Part shown: piece after piece, positions 9,985-21,022 of the stretch
How the letters are laid out: the number at the start of each line of letters is the position of its first letter
Numbering within the stretch: position 1 is the stretch's first letter
DNA from: Streptomyces thinghirensis
GTDB lineage: Bacteria > Actinomycetota > Actinomycetia > Streptomycetales > Streptomycetaceae
Assembly: GCA_021502835.1 (NCBI GenBank)
Contig: JAKFGP010000059.1
Coordinates: 1 to 64,000, forward strand
Direction of reading: 5' to 3'
DNA length: 64,000 bases
Notes under the pieces: generated by a model
What the model saw: the letters and a program-made list of their open reading frames with translations, nothing else
Databases searched by the model: none
Told to the model about the DNA's origin: nothing
Made by a program: the position numbers and the translations under genes

Positions 9985-10359
9985 AGAAGTCCTCCCGCTG
10001 TGGTGGCTGTTCGCCGCGATCAGTGTGGCTTTGTACTTCGCCGTGATGGCCCCTGGAGATGGTCAACCGGCGGCAGATGATCTGGGTGTCGTGCGGTCCG
10101 GTGGCAGGGGTTCTGGCGACTGTGGCCTTCAGCGCCAAATACGACTGGTCCTGAACGAGCTGCTTCCCGTCTACTGCGGGGGATTGTAGGCATCGCCCTG
10201 GGTGTCGTGGGCCACTGGAAGGCGATGCGTGCCTTCATGACGTGGCGAGCGGAGAACCCCGGCAAGCCTGACGACGAGGGACCAGGTGTTCCTTGGATGC
10301 TCCAGATAGCTTTCACCCTGCCGATTCTCCTCGGTGGCGCGATCTGGTACATGAATTGA
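9985..10359 (+). pseudogene. Hypothetical membrane protein, remnant cut by IS3
   Basis: Two hydrophobic readings are visible: LWWLFAAISVALYFAVMAPG with MIWVSCGPVAGVLATVAFSA, and then GIVGIALGVVGHW and MLQIAFTLPILLGGAIWYMN. They look like four transmembrane segments of a small integral membrane protein broken by frame shifts. The final TGA (10357-10359) is formed by the first three bases of the IS3 left terminal repeat, so the true C-terminus is probably lost. No family is recognised. Confidence 0.45.
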
Positions 10360-10395
10360 ACCGCGCTCCGGGTCCGATGGGGGCTCGATTCCTGA

Positions 10396-11631
<1,236 letters not shown>

Positions 11632-11767
11632 AGCCTCCACCGATCCCGGAGCGGTTCACTTGTTCGTGCCGCCGTGAGCGGGTTCGCCTCTGGCACAGCG
11701 CGCGTCGTCGTCTCCTGGTTGCTGGATCAGTTCATCGTGCGGGTCCAAGATCAGCAATCCCTCGGCG

Positions 11768-11802
11768 GTGGTCGGGTGATTACGTCGTAGTCACCCGACC
11801 AC
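11768..11802. repeat. Perfect 12-bp inverted repeat, 11-nt loop
   Basis: GTGGTCGGGTGA at 11768-11779 and TCACCCGACCAC at 11791-11802. No T-run follows, so it is less likely a plain terminator. It could be an operator or IS-related hairpin. It lies in the gene-free stretch 11659-11932 between the IS3 and IS5 elements, where I see no coding sequence. Confidence 0.5.
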
Positions 11803-11936
11803 TGCGCGGTGGAGGGGGCCACCACGGTCAATCCGCCTGAGAAGCCCTTGATCTCACACCAGTTGGTCAGCGCAGCGATGACAGCGCCATACGCTCCGTC
11901 TGAACGCTGACCATCAGACGGCAGCCCTTAGAGGTC

Positions 11937-12340
11937 CTAACAAAGGCGTCGGACGTGGCGGTGGGTGATCAGGCAGACGGCGAGGCCGAGGAATGCTTCG
12001 TGGATGTCGTCGCGTCGTTCCCAGCGGATGCGTAGGCGGCGGAAGCCGTGGAGCCAGGCGATCGTGCGCTCGACGACGTAGCGGAAGATGCCCAGGCCAG
12101 TGCCGTGTGGCTCGCCCCGTCTCGCGATCACGGGGCGGATCCCGCGCTGCCAGAGCAGGCGGCGGTACTTGTCGTGGTCGTAGCCGCGGTCGGCCAGTAG
12201 TGCGTCGGGGCGTCGGCGGGTCTGCGACCGCCCGCGACGGCGGGAATCTTGTCGAGTAGCGGTTCGAGTTGGGTGACGTCGTTGCGGTTTCCGCCGGTCA
12301 GCGACACCGCGAGCGGGATGCCCTGTCCGTCGACGATGAG
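11937..12340 (-). pseudogene. IS5-family transposase, C-terminal half
   Basis: It continues the reading frame cut by IS110: LIVDGQGIPLAVSLTGGNRN, then after a frame break LLADRGYDHDKYRRLLWQRG (second catalytic Asp), VIARRGEPHGTGLG, FRYVVERTIAWLHGFRRLRI (catalytic Glu in VVERT) and RWERRDDIHEAFLGLAVCLI, ending HVRRLC. Together with 13962-14375 it forms one complete transposase of about 270 residues. Confidence 0.85.
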
Positions 12341-12361
12341 ACATCCGATGGGGTTAAGCGG

Positions 12362-13630
12362 TCAAGCTGCGGCAGTGAGTACGGGCTTGGGGCGGGTGGG
12401 GAAGGCGATGTTCTCGTCGTAGTTGACTTGCTGGTCGAGGCAGTGATGCAAGCACCCGATCATGCGGTTGAAGAGATTCCGCAGGGCTGAGATGTGCCGG
12501 TCGCCGGTGGTGCGTCTGCGGTCGTAGTGTGCCCTGGCGCCTGCTGAGGCCGTCAGGGGACGCGAACGACCAGACGTAGCCGGCGGCAGCGAGACGCTGG
12601 TTCTTGATCCGGCGGGCCTTGACGGAGACGCTCTTGCCGGATGCCCGGGTCACCGGTGCTGCTCCGGCGTAGGACTTGAGGGCTCTGGCATCGGCGAAGC
12701 GGGATCGGTCGTCTCCAATCTCGGCAAGCACGCGGGCGCCGGTGAGGGAGCCGAGTCCGGGGAAGCTGGTGATGATGTCGGCGTCCGGGTGTGTCTCAAA
12801 GGCATCCACCGCGGCTTCGGCGAGTTCATCTGCGCTGGTGCATGCGGCGTCCAACTTTCGGAGCAGTGTCGGGGCCTGGCGGCCCATCGCGTCCTCGACC
12901 AGTGGAAGTTGGCGCATTTGAGGGGCTCGTAGGATCGCTTGAAGGCGTGTGACCTCGGCCCCCCCCCCCCCCCCCCCCCCCCCCTTCGATCCCGCGTTGG
13001 CGTCCAGCTCTTTTCAGTGCGGCCCGCAGCTGGGTCTTGGTCAGCCGGGCGGCCTGGGCCAGGGGTGGACGCGGCTGCCAGCAGCACGCGGGCGGCGGAT
13101 GAGCACAAGCCGCCGAGTATCGGCCGGACGGCGGCGAGATAGCCGGGGAAGTATTCGCGCAGGTGGGAGCGTAGTTTGTTGGCAGCCTGGGTGCGGTCCC
13201 AGACTGCGTCCTGTTGGGCGCGGGCCAAGACGGCGATAGCCTGAGCAAGTTCGGTGTCAGCGGGCAGCGTCCGGTGTGCTGCCGTGTCGGTGCGCAAGAT
13301 GTTGGCGAGGACCATGGCATCGAAGTGGTCTGATTTCTTGCGTGCGACGGTGTGGCGGTCACGGTATCGGGACGCTGCCATCGGGTTGATCGCATAGACG
13401 GGGCGGCCGGTGGCTCGCAGGCAGGCCACCAGCAGTCCTCGGGACGTCTCGATGGCGGCTGGTATGCGAGTTTCGGGAGTGTCCCCGTGCTCGGCCAGGA
13501 GGTCCAGTAGCTGTTGGAGGCCGGCAGCGTCGTCGGTGATCCTGGCCCGGGCCACCAGTGTGCCGTCGGCATCGACGAGGGCGACGTCATGATGGTCGCT
13601 GGCCCAGTCGATACCGCAGAAGATCTTCAT
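12362..13630 (-). CDS. IS110-family transposase (DEDD recombinase, frameshifted)
   Basis: ATG at 13630. The N-terminal RuvC-like DEDD domain shows MKIFCGIDWASDHHDVALVD (first Asp), IPAAIETSRGLLVACLRATG (Glu) and KKSDHFDAMVLANILRTDTA (Asp pair). The C-terminal transposase_20 domain shows DIITSFPGLGSLTGARVLAE and ARALKSYAGAAPVTRASGKS with the serine region. It ends RPKPVLTAAA with TGA at 12362-12364. A run of 26 C (12959-12984 on the plus strand) interrupts the coiled linker between the domains and changes frame, and further one-base shifts lie near 12560. The protein would act with the adjacent bridge RNA to pair donor and target. Confidence 0.85.
12959..12984 (+). repeat. Homopolymer of 26 C inside IS110 transposase
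   Basis: The tract replaces what should be a few bases between RQRGIE and the segment reading RLQAILRAPQMRQLPL. No coding reason exists for poly-Gly here. Slippage, a filled assembly gap or a base-caller artefact is more likely than biology. Confidence 0.9.
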
Positions 13631-13689
13631 AAGATTGTCTCGCGTCCTTCCGGTGAGTTGCACCTCTCGCTTGCTGGTCACAGCCGTGG

Positions 13690-13961
13690 AGGCACGCGAC
13701 TCCCTAATGGAAGGGCTCTGCAGGCCCAGCATCCGATTAGCCGTTCGTGACCCCAGCTACCCACGAGGTCCTCAGTCTTTTCGAGAGCTTGAAGGCTCCC
13801 GGTGAGCTGGGAGGTGTTCCTCGTGAATGGCTCAGACCACGAACATCCTCGATGCGATGGCGTTCGTGCCACCGCTACGACACGAGGCTGGTGAGCCCGT
13901 CTCATCAAGGGCTCCGGGCCCGGTGGTGCTTCAGGCTTCACCAGCCTCGCGACTCACCATT
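13690..13961 (-). ncRNA. Candidate IS110 bridge RNA
   Basis: The IS110 left end folds into two guide loops. Target loop: the stem arms CGAGGCTGGTGA (complement of 13938-13949) and TCACCAGCCTCG (13883-13894) pair perfectly over 12 bp. The 5' guide AAGCACCACC (13922-13931) equals the left target in the IS5 gene (13963-13972). The 3' guide GATGAG (13901-13906) is complementary to CTCATC across the core and right target. Donor loop: ATCGGATG (13730-13737) equals the element right end (12342-12349), and CCATTAG (13704-13710) is complementary to the left end (13957-13963). Small GGGC/GCCC hairpins separate the guides in both loops. The exact 5' and 3' ends are not determined. Confidence 0.8.
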
Positions 13962-14375
13962 AGGTGGTGCTTGCTGCCCGGCCGTGCGCGGTCGACCGGG
14001 CTGGGCCCGCTTTTGGGCCCCGTCGGGCGGCTCGCACGTGCGAGGGAGTCGATCACCGCCCGTTCCCCAGTCCAGCTGGTTCTTCGACCGCAGCTCGTTC
14101 AGCAGCAGCTGGTGGAGCTGGTCCCAGACGCCGGCCTCGTTCCAGGACGCCAGGCGCCGCCAGCAGGTCATGCCCGAGCCGAAGCCGAGCTCCTGGGGCA
14201 GGTACTCCCACTGGATGCCGGTGTGCAGGACGAACAGGACCCCGCACAGCGCCTGCCGGTCCGGCACCCGCGGCCCGCCCTCGACCTTCTTCGGACCCGG
14301 CTTCGGCAGCAACGGCTCGACCAGCGACCACAGTTCATCCGACACGATCCACGGCCGCGACTGACGGTTTCCCAT
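13962..14375 (-). pseudogene. IS5-family transposase, N-terminal half
   Basis: ATG at 14375. It reads MGNRQSRPWIVSDELWSLVE, GVLFVLHTGIQWEYLPQELG, SGMTCWRRLASWNEAGVWDQ and LHQLLLNEL. After a frame break near 14080 the catalytic-Asp block reads AVIDSLARASRPTGPKSGPS, ending GSKHHL at the IS110 junction. The other half is at 11937-12340. Confidence 0.85.
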
Positions 14376-14444
14376 GCCCAGACATACGAGCAAAGAGGCC
14401 GAGCAGCCTCATGATCAGCAGCTTTTGTTAGAGCCAGTAAGCCG

Positions 14445-15409
14445 GTCCCCTCGCTCCCCGCGCCTTACCGGCCGACGGACCTCCTGAAGGGCGCGGCGCT
14501 GCTGTTGCCTTGCGGGCGGCCTGCCCGGGCGAGGACGTCGCGGTCCGATGTACGGGGCGGCCCGGCGGCCGGGACCAGACGCTGGAGTTCGGCCGGCTCC
14601 AGCGCCTCCACCTCCCACTGCACCGGGCGGCGGGGGTCGGGAAACCGTAGCGGTCGGCGAGGCCGGCGCCACCTCGGGTCGCCGCGTTTGCCCTCGGTCG
14701 CGGGCAGTTCGTAGGCGCTGGACGTTGGTCGTAGGTCAGCGGCACCCGCTCGGTGCGGCTCGCAGCAGCCCGTGCGCGCTACCCAGTCCACTTCGATGTC
14801 TCGCCGGAGCAGATCGAAGTCGCCACGACCACCAGGAGACGCGGCATCGCGCGAGGTCGGCGGTGACGCGGTCGTGGACGACGTCGGCGTACGACTGCGA
14901 GCCGAAGCCGCGGACCACCAGGACCAGGATACCCGCGTCGAGCAGAGCCAGCCGATAAGTTGCTGGCGCAGGGTGTCGCTTCTCCGCCGCGACGTACAGG
15001 CGTGCTCCTGGCCCTCCAGGTGCGGTCGAAGGCGGAACCATCCGGGCATCTCCGCGACGAACGCGTCGACGCCCGTCCAGGCCGGCGGGACGTGGATTTC
15101 TCCCGGACGGTGTCGATCAGGTCGGGGAACCGGCCCTCCCGGCGGGCCACCTTGGCCAGCTGCGCGGACAGACGCCGGTATCGGCGCCGTTGACGCGGCA
15201 GCGTCCCCTCGGAGGCCATGGCGATGCGCTGACCTGGCGCCCAGCGTGACCTTCATCAGCGCGTACCCGTTCACGATCCTCCGCGCCCGGTCCACCACCG
15301 GACGGCCACCGCACCCGCTCCGGCGCGCCATACCGGCGCCGCACCCCTTTGGTGTCGTCCGGGTCAGATGCCGCTTGGAGGTGAAGGCGGCGCGGAACTC
15401 CTGCGTCAT
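14445..15409 (-). CDS. TOPRIM-like protein resembling Spo11/TopoVI-A fold, function unknown
   Basis: From ATG at 15409 (MTQEFRAAFTSKRHLTRTTP) the reconstructed order is RARRIVNGYALMKVTLGARS, RRRYRRLSAQLAKVARREGR, FPDLIDTVRE, PPAWTGVDAFVAEMPGWFRL, LYVAAEKDTLRQQLIGWL, DAGILVLVVRGFGSQSYADV and DFDLLRRDIEVDWVARTGC, then SAYELPATEGKRGDPRW and VQWEVEALEPAELQRLV. LVLVVRGFGSQSYADV and the acidic D-F-D followed by D-I-E resemble the TOPRIM metal site of TopoVI-A/DUF2399-like proteins. I believe close homologues are unnamed Streptomyces proteins. Four or more frame breaks occur. The C-terminus runs to the right end of the IS5 element (14435) and may be trimmed by it. Confidence 0.5.
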
Positions 15410-15942
15410 CAGCCCGGGACCAGGCCAAGCTGCACCGGTGCCGGGCCAGGGGCGCCCCAGACCTTGTGGAGCGCTGCGCGCATGCTCGGCTCGTTCATCG
15501 CCGCATCGACCACGGCCCGGTGCTCGTCGGGCACCTCGCGGGTGTCCTGGACGGCGGCGACCATGGTGCCGTTGCGGGTGCCGATCCACCCGATGGTGAT
15601 GACCTTCCAGCCGAGTTGCTTGGCCGCTTTCACATCGCGGCCCGGATCAGTTCCCACCCCGCCCAGCCCCACGGCTTCCTCGTCGTCCAGGTTCACGCAG
15701 TTGGTAGCCCGGCTGCCGTATCCGCCGGCGCCGTCCGGGCAGGTGCGGCGCGAGCAGGTCGAGGTCTTCGACCTCCCCCGGCTTCGAGCACGCAGCGAAT
15801 GCAGCACCACCGCCAGCAGCTCCACCGCTTCCGCGATCAGTACACCTCGGCACGGGTGTTTGCAGCCGTCGGACGGATCGGCGCCGGCGTTCCAGTGACG
15901 GAAGGGCGTCCCAGTCGTAGCCACCCGGGACTCGACCGCCAC
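15410..15942 (-). CDS. Hypothetical protein
   Basis: I do not recognise this protein. The C-terminal half is one continuous frame: ATNCVNLDDEEAVGLGGVGT, DVKAAKQLGWKVITIGWIGT, NGTMVAAVQDTREVPDEHRA, VVDAAMNEPSMRAALHKVWG, ending near the start of the TOPRIM-like gene (15409), so the two probably form an operon. The N-terminal half (EAVELLAVVLHSLRA, then GEVEDLDLLAPHLPGR in another frame) is interrupted by a shift near 15790. It is soluble, about 170 residues. Confidence 0.45.
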
Positions 15943-17570
15943 CGGCGCAGACAGCGTGATGGCTTCAGTCAGGGGAGCGTCTGCGCGGCGTGGTGCAGAG
16001 CGCGAAGAGGACGGTGAGGGGCAGGACGGCGAGGAGGCAGCGTGAGCCGGGCCGCAGCGCGGACTTGATCATCGGCCGTTGATAACGGCCTGTACGGGGC
16101 CTTCCGCAGGGCACCCGGAGTGCGCCGCCCGTGTGGGTGGAATGGGTGGTACCGGAACCGGCGCTACGGTTCTCGTGCGCGCTCGGCCGTCGGCCATGGC
16201 CTTGTAGCCGGCACCGGAACGGGACGGTGATGCAGGGTCGGCGCTCCGTCCAGCCACCTCTTCAGCACCTCGCGAGGTGCCCTCGTCGACCACGGTAGGC
16301 CGGTGGCGTCCGGCGCGGTCATCGGCCGTACGCACCAACCCAGGCGATGAACTTGTCGCCATGGCCTCGCTCCCCTCCACCAGCCGTACATGGTGGTGGT
16401 GCGGCCTGCGCCGGTCAGGGGCAGGCAGTACCGCTGGTCGGGGCCAGAGATTATCGCGGGACCTGGTAGTAGTTGTCCGTGGGCAGATCAAGAGCAAATG
16501 CTGGTCGTGCCGACGGCGAATATCCCCACGCTAGCCGCCGAAGGGTCGCACATGAGCCGGTGTGTGACGAACGTTGGTTCGGGGACCGGCGAGCCCGGCT
16601 GGTCCAGGTGAGTGTGTACCCGACGTGGGTCAGTTCTCCGTGGGACTCGTGGGCGATACCTCGGATGAAGGAATACTGGACAAGGAGTCGCTCCCCGCAG
16701 CGAAGATTCAGGTAATCGTCTCAGCCGGCGGCAGCGGCGGGCTGTAACAGTCAGACGATCGAGACGCTTCGCGTGCGAATGTGCGCTCTCACCGGATTGA
16801 ACGAGATCCACCCAGCCGTTCAGGCATCCAGTGATCTTCACAAAACTATGAGACGCAACACCAAGGGCGTGCTCTGCGCGTGAGGCATAGGCGATGGTCT
16901 GCAGCCGGGCTCTCAGCGGCCTGCCGCAAACCTGTTGGGCCGTCACTGGTGGCAGAGCCGGCGAGCTCTACGGTGGCTGGTCGAGGGCCAGGAGTCCCCG
17001 ACAGCAGCCGCAGCGTTGAACAAGGGCAAGCAACGGCCGAACCGACAGCGCAGAGCGGATTCTTTCACCCGGGCGACTGGTCGGGAGGAACGCTCCTTGA
17101 GTTTGTGCTGGCAGGCATGAGCATGGCTTACGCGGGTGAGGCCGCAGTCGTGACGGCGGGACTGGACAACAGCCCAGAGGATGGCCTCCCATGGGCTTGG
17201 GGCAGAGTCCAAGGGAGATGTCCGGTCGTCATGGTGCACACACCCACGCACCTCGTAGTGATCGCCAGAGTGGTTGCGCGGAGGCCGGACACTCTGGCGC
17301 CAGCCCACAGGAGGGAGGGGCTGGAGACCGAATCCCTACCGCATTGGCGGCCGGGTAATAGGGAACTCCTGCGAGAGGATTGAGTGCACTGTCTCTCTCT
17401 GTACCGTCATCGATAAGTGTGTATATTCCAGAAACAGCCACCACGTGGCGGGCGTAGCTTCAGCTGCACCAAGGCCGTCTTCCGTGGCTCGCACCGAAGT
17501 ACGTCACGAGCACGAGCATCTTCCTGCTTGCTGATCGATGTACTATCCGGCAGAGCTTCTCCAGCCTGGA
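15943..17570. other. 1.6-kb stretch without a supported gene
   Basis: Frames of 60-170 codons are present on both strands (for example 16069-16497 minus and 16880-17383 plus), but none shows a conserved domain, plausible start context or better codon bias than its overlapping shadows. GC is slightly lower around 16480-16880. It may contain decayed genes or IS debris. Confidence 0.35.
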
Positions 17571-17574
17571 AAGC

Positions 17575-17610
17575 GTTCCGGGGGCGCCGCATCGTGCGCC
17601 GCCCCGGGAC
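17575..17610 (-). terminator. GC-rich hairpin after SGNH hydrolase
   Basis: CCGGGGGCGCCGCA-TCG-TGCGCCGCCCCGG forms an imperfect stem with a three-base loop, located just 3' of the minus-strand SGNH hydrolase reading, a position suiting a Streptomyces intrinsic terminator without a long U-run. Confidence 0.45.
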
Positions 17611-17629
17611 TCATCTATGGCCTTTTGCT

Positions 17630-20600
17630 CGAGGAGCCTGCTCGAACGCTGCTGCGTAGTGCACGGTCCCTGAGGACCTTGGGGTGGAATGACTTCATGG
17701 AGCTCCCCTTGGTATCGGCTTTGACAGATGCCCGGTGACGACGATGCCGTGGATCGTCTCCGGGTCCCCCGCAGATCGCCTGGCCGGCGAACAGGTTCCG
17801 TGGTCGGCGAACACCGCGTAGAGCCGGTATCGGTGACGGCACCCTTATTTCTGTGGCGACGAGGTCACCATCTCGTTCAGCCACGGCGCCTCCTCGGCAC
17901 CGATGCCGAGGACGCCTGGCGCCGATTCCGCTCAGGAGCCTGGGAGTAGCCCATGGTACGATCTTCGCGTTGGGTGCCTGGGTGTGCAGTGTCTCTGGGG
18001 GTCTTGACCAGTCGGGGCCGGATGACGTTGTGCGCCCATGCTTGGCAGCCAGTCCTTCAGCGCCGGGTGTGTCGTTGTCGGCAGTATGCCTGCCCGGTGT
18101 CGGGGCTCGTGCCTTGATCGACCCGTTCTGACACACGTCGGAGATGCTGGTGATGCATTTCTTGACGACATCGCCGAACGCCATGTCGTTTCCGCCGATT
18201 GACAGGGCGACCAGTTGCTGGTCGAGGTAGCCCTGCTGGATCTGCGGCAGCTCTCCAGCCGTCCGGGGCGTTCTGCTGAGGGATGTTTGTAGTGACGGGC
18301 ACGGAGCAGGCTGGCTGAGCTGAGTCCATCCAGCACTCCAAGCGTCCGCCAGCTCCCCGACCACCGAGCTGTTCGCCCGGCAGGACAGCACGGCGTGCCC
18401 AGGCGTGCCTGGGCAGTGGCGGGGTGTTCTTCGTCTTGTCACCCGAAACGCATTGTTCTAGTCCAGTCAGTTCGGGTAGTAGTCGTCGCCGCCCGGGTCT
18501 GGAGCCCTTCACACCAAGAGGGTAAGTCTCCCATGCCAACCTACCATGTGGTTGGGTTTGCCAGAATAGGCCTGGAAGAGCGACTGCGTCCCAGGCGACG
18601 TCTTCGTCAGCTGTACCGTCAGTTGTGGCGTTGGTGAGAGTCAGCAACGGTCGGTGTTCCGGTGAAGCGGAAGGCGCCGAGGCTGACCAGCAGTTGGCGC
18701 GTTGTTCCGACAGTTCTCCACCTTTTGCAGTTGATATCTGCGCCGCCGATGACATCCCCTACCGCCTACCGGGTAGTGGGCTCCGGTGTCACTGTAGGTG
18801 GACCGATGCGCCGAGCCCATTCAATGTCTTTGTCGAGGAGTCAGGTGCCTTCGGCCAGTCATCAGGCCGAAGTCACCGCCGGTGTGCTGTGTCGCCGAGG
18901 TGTGGGCGTACCGAAGTGGCCACCTTGTCCTCCGCTCCGATCTGGTGCAAGATCCCCGCCTTGGCCACCGATAGGGCCCAGTCCGAATCCTGTTGCGCCG
19001 GTGTTGGGGGTAGAATGTGAAGTTGAAATGTCCGGAGTCGGTACCGGACGGTCCGCCGGCTGCTGTAGGTATCGACGTTGTCGAGGACCGATTCGACGAT
19101 GTACGCGCCTGCGAAACGGCAAGCGCACTGGGGTGCCGTATTCCGGTCGGTGGCCGCGCCCCGCGGTTCTTCTCGCAGCTGACGTACTTGGTGTTCTCCT
19201 TGGCCGCAGTCGACAGCGCAGTCGTCCTTCCATATCACGTTCGACCCACGCACGCCAGTACTGCTCGGCTAGCACGCTGCGTCCGGGGCAGTCTGGCGGA
19301 GCTGACGGAGTTGCAGTTGTTGGCGTCGTTTGCAGAAGAACGCCATCCAGCGGAGGCTTCACTAGATCACGCTGAAGCTCGCTGACCCACCGGAGCGGGT
19401 CGGAAGCCGGCATGGTGGCGCATCCGGACTCACCGGGCCAGTCCTGCCGTCCGTCTGTGGAGTACGAGTAGACCGGCGTCCATGGACCGGGCAACCCAGC
19501 CCATCACCTTCTCCTCGTAAGGCCAGTTCTGGGAGCTTGGCTGCGTCCCTAAGTCGGTCATGAACGGAGTGCCGTGACGGCGGGTAAGAACAGGTTCGCA
19601 GGGTTGTTGTACCAGCCCAGTCCCCACGGCTTGCCGTCACCCTTGTTCGGGTTGAAGCCGAGGTTGTACATGGTTCCACAGTGCAGCGAACCAGTTCTCC
19701 GGCTTTGACGGATCGTCGACGTTGTTGACCGCGATGGTCTGCCCGGCGGTGTGCACCTCGTTTCCACTTGTCCGCGAGGATGTGTACATGGAGGCGGCGA
19801 TGTTGACTGCGTAGTCCAGGGCGACGGCCTTCTTGCCTGGCCGGGGAGAGGGATGTTTCGCCAGGCTTTTCGTTGTCCGGCGAGGCGCATGCCGTCCAGG
19901 GTGGCCTGGCCAACACCGCTAGCCGCAATCCGACTCATGCCAGCGGATCCGCCAGTACTCCTCGGACGTTTCCCCTTCGTGCCCGTAGAAGCCGGCGACT
20001 ACTGCCAGCGGGTTGCCCATCTGTCCGGGATGGCACCAGATTCCCCGGCCTACCATAGGTTCGACTCTTGCGCGAGTACCCCCAGCAGTACCTGGGCAGG
20101 ATGCGGCCGCCGCCCTTCCAGCGCCCGGGGAGCAGGGAAACAGGAAGCCCCTGCGGGTCGACGGTCACCCAGCCCGGCACCTGGGCGCCATGCCCCCTGC
20201 TTGATCCTGCCCGGCTTTCCAGCTCGCACGCGGACCGCCATGTTGACGGCCCACTCGACACTAGTTCGGGTCGGTTGCAGCGCCAGTGCTGACGTCGTTG
20301 CCGAGGATGGAGCACCACCGGTCGGTCGCTCGGCGACGAATTGTGCGCCGTTCGTCATCAGCGGCTGCCGCTTCGACCGCCCTCGTCTGCGGCTTGTTTG
20401 CCTGAGGTGTGCTTGAGGGGCTGGTGAGAAGGCCCTCTTTCCCTGTAGCGCTGGTCATTGTCTGACACCGCCTGGGCGATCTTTCCGCCTGTCGTGGTCG
20501 CGGTGCTCTTGGCGGTAGTCAGCGGCGTGACGGTCTCGTCTGTGAGGCCCTGGTCAGGTACGGATGCCGAGGAGATGGTTCAGCGCTTGTCCGGGGCCGC

Positions 20601-20700
20601 TTCCGCTGCGTTCTTGATCGTTATCCAGAATCCTGTACGCATGCCGGAGAAGCGAGGACGGGGTCGACAGCCAGAGCGACCGTGACTGGATATCTCGCGT
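17630..20700 (-). pseudogene. Large secreted protein: lytic-enzyme-like N-terminal part plus C-terminal SGNH/GDSL hydrolase, heavily broken
   Basis: Conserved pieces follow each other over 3 kb in all three minus frames. Towards the N-terminus: LGNDVSTGA, VEWAVNMAVR, VPGWVTVDPQGLPVSL, QVLLGVLAQESNLW, ATLDGMRLAG, MYNLGFNPNKGDGKPWGLGW followed by YNNPANLFLPAV, WPYEEKVMGWVARSMDAGLL. Middle: VLAEQYWRAWVE, AYIVESVLDNVDTYSS. C-terminal SGNH domain: ELPQIQQGYLDQQLVALSIG then GNDMAFGDVVKKCI (block III Asn-Asp) and SMKSFHPKV, holding the likely catalytic His. This order matches large secreted NocE/golvesin-C-type proteins of Streptomyces with a transglycosylase-like segment. Break density (one per 100-150 bp) is higher than elsewhere, so true decay is possible. 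Confidence 0.55.
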
Positions 20701-20789
20701 CTGCCCGCGACCTTTAAGAGGCATCTGATCAATGTTCACGCGGATGTGAGCGGGGTACTCCGTTTCGATTCGCCACGTTGGTGCGAATT

Positions 20790-20975
20790 CTCCAGTCCAA
20801 CTCGCAGGACATTTCGTTAGCCATCGCCCGGTGGATCATCGCCCTCGCTCTCTGAGGAGGAGCTTCGTAATCCGCGCGAGACGGCGCAGTGCTGCATCGA
20901 ACCAGCCGAAGGTCCGATCGATCACCGCCGTTTCGGCAACGGTTTCGAATCCGCTTCGCCCGTGGCCGCTGTACC
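20790..20975 (-). pseudogene. IS5-family transposase, C-terminal remnant
   Basis: The reading FEVVQRPRAKRIRNR, then (in two frames) a V-I-D-R-T-F-G-W-F segment, then ADYEAPPQRARAMIHRAMA corresponds to the catalytic-Glu helix and RDYE...AMIRWAMI tail of IS5 transposases. Nothing of the N-terminal two thirds is present nearby. Confidence 0.55.
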
Positions 20976-21022
20976 ACCTCGACATCGATGCCCAGCCGGG
21001 CTCCGTGGTTGAAGATGCTGTT

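Larger units (their letters stand above)
12341..13961 (-). mobile_element. IS110-family element with candidate bridge RNA
   Basis: The element, read on the minus strand, starts at 13961 (TAATGGTGAG after core CT at 13963-13962 gives CT-AATGGTGAG) and ends at 12341 (ATCGGATGT then core CT). It has a 330-nt non-coding left end followed by a DEDD recombinase gene, the classic IS110 layout. Both junctions carry the CT core dinucleotide and the flanking IS5 gene is otherwise uninterrupted, as expected of bridge-RNA-guided insertion without target duplication. Confidence 0.85.
11933..14435 (-). mobile_element. IS5-type element interrupted by IS110
   Basis: Imperfect terminal repeats GGTCCTAACAAAGGC (11933-11947) and, inverted, GGCTCTAACAAAAGC (14421-14435) enclose the two halves of one transposase. 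Removing the IS110 insert (12341-13961 plus one CT core) leaves about 880 bp, the normal size of such an element. It also restores the codons AAG CAC CAC CTC ATC GTC GAC (K-H-H-L-I-V-D) without a gap. This proves that the IS110 jumped into an intact IS5 copy. Confidence 0.8.

Noticed and set aside
12959..12984. Poly-C as a phase-variation switch
   Set aside because: Tract length and location in a transposase linker without a known counterpart make artefact or slippage more likely than regulation.
16069..16497. 142-codon minus-strand frame as a regulator
   Set aside because: No HTH or other motif; overlaps an equally long frame with other content.
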